DNA of 6,584 nucleotides from Oscillospiraceae bacterium (GTDB taxonomy: Bacteria > Bacillota > Clostridia > Oscillospirales > Acutalibacteraceae). This document shows positions 1 to 5,339 of the stretch, piece after piece (within the stretch, counting starts at the first letter, position 1; each line of letters opens with the position of its first letter). The position numbers were made by a program, and so were the translations under genes. The DNA is taken from the NCBI GenBank assembly GCA_003517915.1, contig DOZQ01000122.1:3627-10210 (forward strand). Direction: 5' to 3'. The notes beneath the pieces were generated by a model that ran no database searches, was not told the DNA's origin, and saw nothing but the letters and a program-made list of their open reading frames with translations.

Positions 1-3000
1 AATATCGCTGAGGTGAGATATCAAAGCGGTATTGTCGAAGGAAGCAACCCCACCTATCACCGCTCAAAGCTTTTAGACCCGGTTCCGGCGAGTAAAAACG
101 CCCATGTTAACAGTAATCCTGTTGACAACGGCACCGTTACCAGACCGGTGGATGTGAAACGCGGCGACGATATCACCTATGAGATTAACGTAGCAAGGCC
201 GCCGGCTGTCGGCGGCAGCAGCGGATTCCAGCCAATGCCTAAGCTTACGCAGCCAGGCAAAATTAATTTTATTAACGGCAGCTTTGAGCAGCCGGAGGTC
301 GCGACAACTCCGATGCTGCCAGAAGACAACCCTTGGGGAATCTCTCATACAGATCGCGCATATTACAACTATACAAGGGTTCCGGGTTGGTATACCGTTC
401 CGACATCTCCGTCTGAGATTGGAGAAGAGTTCTGGAACTGTTTACAATTCTTTGCCGGCACAAATCCAGTTTGGGTGACTTATCCTTATCCGGATGGATT
501 TCAGTCGGTTGAATTAAACGCGCACTATTTGTCCCGCCTTTATCAGATTTGTGAGACGGAGCCCGGAACAACGGTTTACTGGGAGCTTTATCATGAAGCG
601 TGTCAAATGCCAGACGGAACTCCGTACAGCGGAGGAAATCTGTCGTCTGAAGACAGTTTAAATGTATATATTTATGCAACGCCAGCACCGGGCGAAGCGG
701 GGGATTCTAATGCAAACAGGGGCACTCCTCCCGCTGGCTCAAGACAAAATAATAATTCCCCACTAGTGACAAGGGTAGATGAGCGCTGGAAGAAATACAG
801 CGGGAGCTATACGGTTCCTGCGGGGCAGGAAAGCACGATTTTTGCGTTTGAAGCTGATGCGTCTTATACAGGGAACCCCAGGTTCGGCAACTACCTCGAC
901 GGCATACGCCTTTACACCAACAGCTATATCGACCTGACCAAAACCAATAACGCGCCGTCCGCCGGCGTCAACACCGGCGACATAGTGACATACACGGTAA
1001 AGGCGAAAAATCTGGGCGAGTCGGACGCGTCGGGCGTGATAATCTCCGACATCCTGCCAGAGGGCACCGAGCTTGCGACAAGTGAGCCGAATTTCCTCCA
1101 GGTTGCCGCCGGAACCGGCGCTCCTGTGAATATGCCCTACGATTATAATCCCGCAACCCGTGCGCTTACCGTTCCTGTGGGCGCGGGTTCAACCACGACT
1201 ACGGGCGGACTGGTGAAGGGCGACGGCTCCTTCTCGTCCGATTGCCAAAATGAATACACCCTTACATTTAAGGCGAGAGTGACCGACGGCGGCAGGGATG
1301 CCTATGAAAATCAGGCGAAGGTCGTCTTTAAAGACCGTTACCATGAGTCCGAACCCGGCAGCTCTTATACCAACTATTCAAACGTCAGCTCGTTCGATGC
1401 GAGAGTTTCCCGCCATACCCCCGTCACAGTAACGGATATTATCCCGGCGGGGCTTACCGTGACCAGCACTGATCCGGCGGCAGTTGTCACCGAGCTTCCC
1501 GGCGGGCAGCAGCAGGTGGTCTGGACTCTGAACAGCATCCCCTCTGAGGGGATTACCTTAACGGTGGTGACAGAGGTAACCGCCGCCGGCACTTATGTGA
1601 ACTCGGCCACCGCAACGATGACCGGCATGAGGGACTCGGAAACCAACCACACCTATCACAAGGAGCTTACGCTTCCGCCGCAGGCGAAAAACGCGCATCT
1701 GAACGGCGCGGCAACCAACAACGGCACGCTCCTTGCCCCCGTGGACGTAAGGCGGAATGATGAGATTACCTATGATATTGTGGTGGATAATCCCGTAGAC
1801 CCGATTCCGCAGTACGATGTGCTTTTCGCGGTTGACTGTTCAGGAACGGTTTTGGGTGCGCCTGCAAGAAAGGTTCAGGTTGAAAATCTGGTAGCCGGAC
1901 TGCGCGGCGGCATTTTCGCTAACCGTCCTGACAGCCGGATTGCCCTGCTGGGTATGAACTCCCCAAGTGATCAGAACGGAACTTACATGCCGCAAAATTG
2001 CACCAATAATCCGTCGCTTCTTAATTTGCATTATGATACAACCTTCCAAACAAGCTCCGATTATGACATAGCTCAGGAAACCGCAATGACGCAGCCGGCT
2101 CAGGGCTTTGCCAATGATGATCCCGCGCAGTTTTTAAACGCCGCCATCGACAAAATCAAGGGACTGAACACCCAGTTCGGCAGCGGAACTTACCTTAAAA
2201 CCCTGAAAGGCAGAGACGAGCTTACATCCGGCCACATACCGGTTATTATATTCATTTCTGATTTTGAGATGACCGACGGGGCCAATTTGGATTATAACAA
2301 CAGCGGCCAAAATTATTGGTCGGCCGTTATGAAGAATCTTTCTGACCGTTACGCTTCAGAGGTACCAAACGGTATTCTGCTGACCGTGCGTCTGGACAGC
2401 TTTATGGGCGGCTATGATTTCGCAAGCGCCGCGGCTGACAACAGGATGATGGATTACCTTTCGCCTGCAGGGCGTGCCGCCAAGGGCTGGAGATTTACCA
2501 AAGCCGGCGGGCCGCTGAATGCATTGGAGATACCGACCCTGAGCGAAGTGGCCGGTTCCCTGTTCGATCAGGCCACCCAGACGCAAAGGGTCGCCTCGGT
2601 CACCGACACACTGCCTGCGGGGCTGACTTATGTAAGCCATACAAATGCGGCGGGAAGCTCTTCAAGCTTTGTTTCCGCCACAAACACCGTCAGCTGGAAC
2701 TGGAGCAATCTGCCCGCCGGCAAAACGACTGTGACCGTGAAGGCCAAGGTTGTACCGGCTAACAACGAGCGTGAGTTTGTAAACCATGCGACGGTGACCA
2801 TTGACGGCGTAATAAGCAACACGAATTCCACCTATCATAAGCTTTCCACCGCGATTTTGAACCTGCGGCAGATGGTAACGGGCTTTAGCGGCAAGACGAT
2901 AATGCCATATAAGGCTTATTTTAATTTGGAAAACGACGGCAGAATATTCGGGATCACCGCCGATTCCAACAAAGATACGCTGAATGTTCCGTTCAGAAAA

Positions 3001-3297
3001 GTCCTTGTGGATTTCAGTGATAACGACGACCTGATCTATTATATAAAAAATCTTGTGCCGCAGTATTATGTCAGCGACGGTTATGTTATCACTGATGAGT
3101 ATATTCCGGGAGATCCAGGGAAAGCGGGACATTCTGCCGAAGTGAGAGACCCTGACGAGCCTGACTTCATTATTGAGGCCGATTTCGGTGATGCAAGCGA
3201 ATATTGGGTGACGGTTTTCATAAGAGCCGCGTCAAGCACCGCAGAGCAGGACTGGGCATTTAAAACCAATCACTTCGGGACAATATATCCAGAATAA
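1..3297 (+). CDS. Large DUF11-repeat surface/secreted protein with jelly-roll and VWA domains (5' end outside window)
   Basis: The frame is open from base 1 and ends at TAA 3295-3297, giving at least 1098 residues. The GTG at 13 is not a credible start: it has no ribosome site, and the residues around it (AEVRYQSG...SNPTYH) are the end of a preceding DUF11 repeat. Domains in order: tail of a repeat (1-60); first half of a DUF11 repeat (about 85-204, KNAHVN...GDDITYEI); galactose-binding-like jelly roll (about 256-921, NGSFE...VPAGQ...GNYLDGI); complete DUF11 (about 925-1380, GDIVTYTVKAKN...DILPEG); second half of a DUF11 repeat (1414-1665); first half of another (1681-1812); VWA domain (1813-2580); its second half (2584-2841); C-terminal domain (2842-3294). 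Such proteins are known as secreted or wall-associated adhesins. The signal peptide would lie upstream of the window. The C-terminus has no LPxTG motif and no membrane segment. The ligand is unknown. The domain calls are by eye. Confidence 0.9.
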   Translation, partial: NIAEVRYQSGIVEGSNPTYHRSKLLDPVPASKNAHVNSNPVDNGTVTRPVDVKRGDDITYEINVARPPAVGGSSGFQPMPKLTQPGKINFINGSFEQPEVATTPMLPEDNPWGISHTDRAYYNYTRVPGWYTVPTSPSEIGEEFWNCLQFFAGTNPVWVTYPYPDGFQSVELNAHYLSRLYQICETEPGTTVYWELYHEACQMPDGTPYSGGNLSSEDSLNVYIYATPAPGEAGDSNANRGTPPAGSRQNNNSPLVTRVDERWKKYSGSYTVPAGQESTIFAFEADASYTGNPRFGNYLDGIRLYTNSYIDLTKTNNAPSAGVNTGDIVTYTVKAKNLGESDASGVIISDILPEGTELATSEPNFLQVAAGTGAPVNMPYDYNPATRALTVPVGAGSTTTTGGLVKGDGSFSSDCQNEYTLTFKARVTDGGRDAYENQAKVVFKDRYHESEPGSSYTNYSNVSSFDARVSRHTPVTVTDIIPAGLTVTSTDPAAVVTELPGGQQQVVWTLNSIPSEGITLTVVTEVTAAGTYVNSATATMTGMRDSETNHTYHKELTLPPQAKNAHLNGAATNNGTLLAPVDVRRNDEITYDIVVDNPVDPIPQYDVLFAVDCSGTVLGAPARKVQVENLVAGLRGGIFANRPDSRIALLGMNSPSDQNGTYMPQNCTNNPSLLNLHYDTTFQTSSDYDIAQETAMTQPAQGFANDDPAQFLNAAIDKIKGLNTQFGSGTYLKTLKGRDELTSGHIPVIIFISDFEMTDGANLDYNNSGQNYWSAVMKNLSDRYASEVPNGILLTVRLDSFMGGYDFASAAADNRMMDYLSPAGRAAKGWRFTKAGGPLNALEIPTLSEVAGSLFDQATQTQRVASVTDTLPAGLTYVSHTNAAGSSSSFVSATNTVSWNWSNLPAGKTTVTVKAKVVPANNEREFVNHATVTIDGVISNTNSTYHKLSTAILNLRQMVTGFSGKTIMPYKAYFNLENDGRIFGITADSNKDTLNVPFRKVLVDFSDNDDLIYYIKNLVPQYYVSDGYVITDEYIPGDPGKAGHSAEVRDPDEPDFIIEADFGDASEYWVTVFIRAASSTAEQDWAFKTNHFGTIYPE
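85..204 (+). repeat. First half of DUF11 repeat A (partner at 1681-1800)
   Basis: This segment encodes KNAHVN...NGT...PVDVKRGDDITYEI. It aligns without gaps with KNAHLN...NGT...PVDVRRNDEITYDI at 1681-1800; roughly half the residues are identical. In an intact DUF11 domain this part, ending in the G/N-D-x-ITY strand, is followed within about 15 residues by a VTDxLPAGL strand. Here that strand appears only about 1.2 kb later, near 1426. Confidence 0.7.
256..921 (+). other. Galactose-binding-like jelly-roll domain encoded inside the DUF11 protein
   Basis: The segment starts with INFINGSFEQP and ends with FGNYLDGIRLY. In between it has WYTVP, a hydrophobic VELNAHYLSRLYQ strand, PGTTVYWELYHE, and WKKYSGSYTVPAGQ followed by a FAFEA strand. 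This order (NGSFE at the N-terminus, VPAGQ...F.F near the C-terminus, GN.LD.I at the end) is typical of carbohydrate-binding-like jelly rolls found next to DUF11 repeats in Gram-positive surface proteins. A low-complexity loop (residues GDSNANRG...RQNNNS, about 700-760) probably is an exposed turn. The ligand cannot be read from sequence. Assignment is by motif memory, not by profile search. Confidence 0.6.
1414..1665 (+). repeat. Second half of DUF11 repeat A (partner at 2584-2841)
   Basis: This encodes VTVTDIIPAGLTVTS, then WTLNSIPSEG, a long valine-rich strand, YVNSATATMTG and the closing THTYHK. The partner at 2584-2841 has VASVTDTLPAGLTYVS, WNWSNLPAGK, FVNHATVTIDG and NSTYHK in the same order. 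Both lack their own first half immediately upstream, which fits one repeat type interrupted at one loop. Confidence 0.7.
1681..1812 (+). repeat. First half of DUF11 repeat C
   Basis: KNAHLN...NNGT...PVDVRRNDEITYDIVVDNP is the second copy of the motif seen at 85-204. It is followed at once by the VWA domain instead of by the expected VTDxLPAGL strand, which comes only at about 2590. Confidence 0.7.
1813..2580 (+). other. Von Willebrand factor A (VWA) domain
   Basis: About 256 residues begin with the hydrophobic strand YDVLFAVDCSGT. The metal-ion-dependent adhesion site (MIDAS) is recognisable: D1834-x-S-G-T in place of the usual DxSxS; a threonine in GSGTYLKTL (codon 2188-2190); and an aspartate at 2260-2262 in the strand VIIFISDFEMTDG, the place where VWA domains usually have LxTDG. 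VWA domains with a MIDAS bind protein ligands through a divalent cation, and in Gram-positive bacteria are found at pilus tips and on adhesins. The ligand here is unknown. Confidence 0.8.
2584..2841 (+). repeat. Second half of DUF11 repeat C
   Basis: This segment resumes the DUF11 fold directly after the VWA domain: VASVTDTLPAGLTYVS, a serine-rich turn, VSWNWSNLPAGK, alternating valine strands, FVNHATVTIDG and the closing NSTYHK. It matches 1414-1665 feature for feature. Confidence 0.7.
2842..3294 (+). other. C-terminal domain of the DUF11 protein, about 151 residues
   Basis: The final region begins LNLRQMV, contains a YKAYFNLEND stretch, an IYYIKNLVPQYYV strand, and ends with EYWVTVFIRA...WAFKTNHFGTIYPE. 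From memory, a similar C-terminal module (LxxRQVV...VPQYYxxxGY...YWVTVYI...FGTI) closes other clostridial DUF11 proteins. No function is known to me. It is not DUF11 and has no LPxTG, no hydrophobic helix and no positively charged tail, so it is not a sortase sorting signal. Confidence 0.5.
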
Positions 3298-3338
3298 ATA
3301 AAAATCCCCGGCTAATGCCGACTCCACATTTCTAAAAT

Positions 3339-3380
3339 AGCCAAGAGCCTTGAAAACTTACGTTTTCAAGGCTCTTGGCT
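3339..3380 (-). terminator. Rho-independent terminator of cysK, possibly bidirectional
   Basis: A perfect 19-bp inverted repeat (3339-3357 and 3362-3380) has a 4-base loop, TTAC. Read on the minus strand it lies 18 bases after the cysK stop and is followed by TATTTTAG, a modest T-rich tract. Read on the plus strand it lies 41 bases after the stop of the DUF11 gene but is followed by TGGGTAT, so termination in that direction would be weaker. A small stem (CGGC-TAAT-GCCG, 3309-3320) precedes it and is too weak to act alone. Confidence 0.85.
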
Positions 3381-3398
3381 TGGGTATAACAATCCGCA

Positions 3399-4331
3399 TT
3401 ATTTTTCCGCAAACATGGGTGTAGAAAGATACCGCTCACCTGTATCCGGAAGAATAACGACAATGATTTTCCCGGTGTTTTCCGGACGTTTCGCGACCTG
3501 AATAGCCGCCCAAACCGCCGCCCCTGAGGAAATACCCACCAAAATGCCTTCTGTTTTAGCAAATTCCCGTCCGGTTTCAAAGGCATTTTCGTTGGTGACC
3601 GTGATGATCTCATCATATATTTTGGTGTCCAGTGTTTCAGGCACAAAACCGGCGCCGATTCCCTGAACCTGATGCGAACCGGGCGTACCTGCGGACAACA
3701 CCGGTGAAGCGGCAGGTTCCACCGCAATTACTTTGATGTTAGGATTCTTTTCTTTGAGATAAGCGCCCGTACCTGAAATAGTGCCGCCGGTTCCGATGCC
3801 GGCAACAAGGATGTCAACCGTTCCATCTGTATCATTCCATATTTCCGGCCCGGTGGTTGCTTTGTGGACGGCAGGGTTCACCCGGTTGGTAAACTGGCTG
3901 GGGATAAAGCTGTTCGGGGTTTCGGCGGCCAGCTCCTCAGCTCTCGCTATAGCGCCCGTCATTCCTTTTGAGCCCTCGGTCAGCACAAGCTCCGCGCCGT
4001 AGGCTTTTAGCAGATTTCGGCGCTCGACGCTCATAGTTTCCGGCATGGTCAGGATGATACGGTATTTTTTTGCCGCCGCGATAGAAGCCAGACCAATCCC
4101 GGTGTTGCCGCTGGTCGGTTCAATGATGACAGAATCAGGCTTCAGCAGCCCCTTAGATTCGGCGTCCTCAATCATCGCTTTGGCGATGCGGTCTTTGACG
4201 CTCCCTGCCGGATTGAAATATTCAAGCTTGCCGAGAATCGTTGCCGACAGTCCCAGCGCCTTTTCATAATTAGAAAGCTCCAGCAAAGGCGTTCCGCCAA
4301 TCAAATCGGTAATTTTTTTATAAGTTTTCAT
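3399..4331 (-). CDS. cysK: Cysteine synthase A (O-acetylserine sulfhydrylase)
   Basis: This 310-residue cytoplasmic enzyme uses pyridoxal 5'-phosphate (PLP) to turn O-acetylserine and sulfide into cysteine and acetate. The family signature is complete: [11 protein letters not shown] at the start; PLP lysine K46 in NPAGSVKDR; the substrate loop EPTSGNTG (71-78); the phosphate-binding GTGGT (180-184); and GISSGAA (266-272), which contacts the PLP ring nitrogen. The length matches CysK. The frame is open for a further 32 codons upstream, but ATG 4331 is chosen because [17 protein letters not shown] is the usual CysK N-terminus and AAGGAG (4342-4347) lies 10 bases before it. The longer version would also run back through the promoter. 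The gene has its own promoter and palindrome. CysB or a cystathionine synthase are less likely given length and motifs. Confidence 0.96.
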   Translation of the reverse strand: MKTYKKITDLIGGTPLLELSNYEKALGLSATILGKLEYFNPAGSVKDRIAKAMIEDAESKGLLKPDSVIIEPTSGNTGIGLASIAAAKKYRIILTMPETMSVERRNLLKAYGAELVLTEGSKGMTGAIARAEELAAETPNSFIPSQFTNRVNPAVHKATTGPEIWNDTDGTVDILVAGIGTGGTISGTGAYLKEKNPNIKVIAVEPAASPVLSAGTPGSHQVQGIGAGFVPETLDTKIYDEIITVTNENAFETGREFAKTEGILVGISSGAAVWAAIQVAKRPENTGKIIVVILPDTGERYLSTPMFAEK

Positions 4332-4341
4332 GGATTGAGCG

Positions 4342-4349
4342 CTCCTTCC
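4342..4349 (-). promoter_or_regulatory. cysK ribosome binding site
   Basis: On the minus strand GGAAGGAG precedes ATG 4331 with a 10-base gap. It decides the start in favour of the 310-residue protein over an upstream in-frame extension. Confidence 0.8.
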
Positions 4350-4365
4350 AACATATGTGCCTTGA

Positions 4366-4412
4366 TACAGCCATATAATACATACCTGTTTAATATGTAT
4401 TATATGGCTGTA
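4366..4412. promoter_or_regulatory. Perfect 19-bp inverted repeat over the cysK -10 box: putative operator
   Basis: Arms 4366-4384 and 4394-4412 are exact reverse complements (outer end TACAGCCATATAA) around a 9-base centre. The arm at 4394-4412 contains the -10 box and part of the spacer; the other arm lies at and beyond the expected transcription start. Because one arm is mostly untranscribed, the repeat should act as DNA, as a dimer-binding site, more than as an RNA hairpin. The neighbouring Rrf2 protein is the obvious candidate ligand, but this is inference. Confidence 0.7.
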
Positions 4413-4427
4413 ATTTAATAATGTCAA
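4399..4427 (-). promoter_or_regulatory. cysK promoter, full sigma-A consensus
   Basis: On the minus strand TTGACA (4422-4427) and TATAAT (4399-4404) are separated by exactly 17 bases. Both hexamers match the housekeeping consensus completely. Transcription should start near 4392, giving a leader of about 60 bases. A promoter this strong usually needs a repressor, and the -10 box lies within a perfect inverted repeat. Confidence 0.85.
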
Positions 4428-4501
4428 GCCTTTTATGGGTTTTTCTTAGTTAATACTATTATAAGTTTATATGAACAAACCCTAAATAAGAAATGATAGC
4501 T

Positions 4502-4939
4502 CTAGATCATATAATTGTCCGAGCCCTGCGCCTGATATTGATCGAGTATGCTCTGCAAATTAACATTGTCAAGATAATCGGTGATAACATTATTAAGCCC
4601 TTGCCACATTGGAAGTGTCTTGCAAAAACCGTCGCGTTCGCATTGGTTGTCTTCATCGTCCAGGCAGGCCACAGGCGCAAGACTGCCTTCGGTGATACGT
4701 AGAATCTGTGCGACCGTAATCTGTGCCGGGCTTTTCGCCAGCATATATCCGCCCTGTTTTCCGCGGTTCGCCCGCAAAATGTTTGATGTGTGCAATAAGG
4801 AAACGATTTGCTCCAGATATTGTTTGGATATGCTTTGTCTTTTGGCAATTTCTTTTAAAGATATAAAGCCTTCGTTATTGTGCTCCGCCAAATCAAGCAG
4901 CATCCGCAGCGCATACCTGCCTTTTGTTGATACTTTCAA
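4502..4939 (-). CDS. Rrf2-family transcriptional regulator, IscR/CymR-like
   Basis: The 145-residue protein starts at TTG 4939 and gives the classic Rrf2 N-terminus (M)KVSTKGRYALRMLLDLA. A winged helix-turn-helix follows: ISLKEIAKRQSISKQYLEQIVSLL (26-49) and the wing RGKQGGYML (59-67), then ILRITEGSLAPV (79-90). Three cysteines, C92, C100 and C106, sit where IscR holds its Fe-S cluster (C92, C98, C104 in E. coli), with looser spacing and no histidine at the fourth ligand position. The C-terminus is SDNYMI, ending in isoleucine. Members repress or activate Fe-S and cysteine genes. CymR, a Firmicutes member, works in complex with CysK; this gene sits 170 bp upstream of cysK in the same direction. 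An ATG 13 codons upstream (4978) is in frame, but it overlaps the likely -10 box and lacks a ribosome site. Confidence 0.93.
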   Translation of the reverse strand: MKVSTKGRYALRMLLDLAEHNNEGFISLKEIAKRQSISKQYLEQIVSLLHTSNILRANRGKQGGYMLAKSPAQITVAQILRITEGSLAPVACLDDEDNQCERDGFCKTLPMWQGLNNVITDYLDNVNLQSILDQYQAQGSDNYMI

Positions 4940-4947
4940 TCGTGCGT

Positions 4948-4954
4948 CCTCCCC
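4948..4954 (-). promoter_or_regulatory. Ribosome binding site deciding the TTG start of the Rrf2 gene
   Basis: On the minus strand GGGGAGG lies 8 bases before TTG 4939. It supports the unusual TTG start over the ATG at 4978. A weak start codon with a strong ribosome site is common for regulators kept at low level. Confidence 0.8.
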
Positions 4955-4976
4955 GCAATTCAGACTATATATCATC

Positions 4977-5005
4977 ATAATAACATATGTTTACTGGCTT
5001 CTCAA
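4977..5005 (-). promoter_or_regulatory. Putative promoter of the Rrf2 gene with an embedded palindrome
   Basis: On the minus strand TTGAGA (5000-5005) and TATTAT (4977-4982) are 17 bases apart; each differs from the sigma-A consensus at one position. The palindrome AACATATGTT (4982-4991) fills the downstream part of the spacer and touches the -10 box, as expected for a self-repressing regulator. The start would be near 4970, leaving a leader of about 30 bases. A second candidate -10 (TATAAT, 5091-5096) lies farther upstream next to the palindrome TAGTAT-TC-ATACTA (5095-5108), but without a good -35. Confidence 0.6.
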
Positions 5006-5128
5006 GCATCCTTAACATTCCGCATGGTTTTGGGATAAGCACTGGGTTAACTCACGTTTTAAAGACATTTATTCTTTCTCACTGTCCTCCATTATAGTAT
5101 TCATACTAAGATGATGAATATTTAGAAT

Positions 5129-5157
5129 TAGACATAAATAAAAAATCATGATATAAT
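5129..5157 (+). promoter_or_regulatory. Putative promoter of the HMA/DsbD-like gene
   Basis: TAGACA (5129-5134) and TATAAT (5152-5157) are separated by 17 bases; the -35 differs from TTGACA at one base. The start would be near 5164, about 175 bases before the start codon. The transcript diverges from the Rrf2 gene. Confidence 0.65.
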
Positions 5158-5163
5158 ACTTAT

Positions 5164-5180
5164 TATAACCATATGTTATA
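5164..5180. promoter_or_regulatory. Inverted repeat at the expected transcription start: putative operator
   Basis: TATAAC-CATAT-GTTATA has perfect 6-bp arms and a 5-base centre, placed directly after the -10 box of the divergent plus-strand promoter. Its right part, CATATGTT, is also the right part of the palindrome in the Rrf2 promoter (AACATATGTT, 4982-4991). A shared regulator is possible but unproven; such AT-rich repeats also arise by chance. Confidence 0.45.
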
Positions 5181-5339
5181 TTTGAAATGCCTTTACCGGC
5201 TGCGCCGGGTCATCCGCCGAAAAACGCCCGGCGCGGTATTCCAGCTCTAATTCCCCGCCCTCCTGGGGCGTTCCATGAAACCCGATACCCCACAGTCCCT
5301 GCCGCGGGGAGTGATTCATCTCGAAAGAAGGAATTTTAT
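5181..5339 (+). promoter_or_regulatory. Long GC-rich, foldable leader before the HMA/DsbD-like gene
   Basis: The transcribed leader changes sharply from AT-rich promoter DNA to GC-rich sequence at about 5190. One fold pairs CGCCGGG (5203-5209) with CCCGGCG (5227-5233), extended by TACCG (5194-5198) with CGGTA (5234-5238). A competing local hairpin, CCGGC-TGC-GCCGG (5196-5208), uses the same bases. Further stems are CGCCC-TCCTG-GGGCG (5256-5270) and CCCC/GGGG (about 5288-5309). No T-run follows a stem, so a simple attenuator is not seen; control of translation would be the alternative. I cannot match it to a riboswitch class. It is also open in frame with the downstream gene from ATG 5187. Confidence 0.4.

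Noticed and set aside
85..2841. Tandem DNA repeat or CRISPR-like array in the surface gene
   Set aside because: The repeats are protein-level DUF11 halves with diverged DNA and domain-sized gaps; no short regular direct repeats or spacers exist.
73..3269. Minus-strand and other-frame open stretches within the DUF11 gene
   Set aside because: All lie inside one continuous, domain-rich plus-strand frame; none has a ribosome site or recognisable product.
3332..4269. Other open frames across cysK (3332-3727 minus; 3781-4002 and 4045-4269 plus)
   Set aside because: They are shadows of a certain cysK gene, with no start signals and composition explained by the cysK codons.
4332..4427. 32-codon N-terminal extension of cysK up to ATG 4427
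   Set aside because: It would run through the consensus promoter and palindrome, adds nothing resembling CysK, and the AAGGAG site and family N-terminus support ATG 4331.
4940..4978. ATG start at 4978 for the Rrf2 protein
   Set aside because: It overlaps the likely -10 box, has no ribosome site, and the 13 extra residues are not part of the Rrf2 N-terminus; TTG 4939 has GGGGAGG at 8 bases.
5012..5068. 18-codon minus-strand ORF with two cysteines upstream of the Rrf2 gene, as a possible cysteine leader peptide
   Set aside because: The GGAGGA at 5085-5090 is 16 bases away, too far for good initiation, and no attenuator hairpin follows. The likely promoter at 4977-5005 lies downstream of it.
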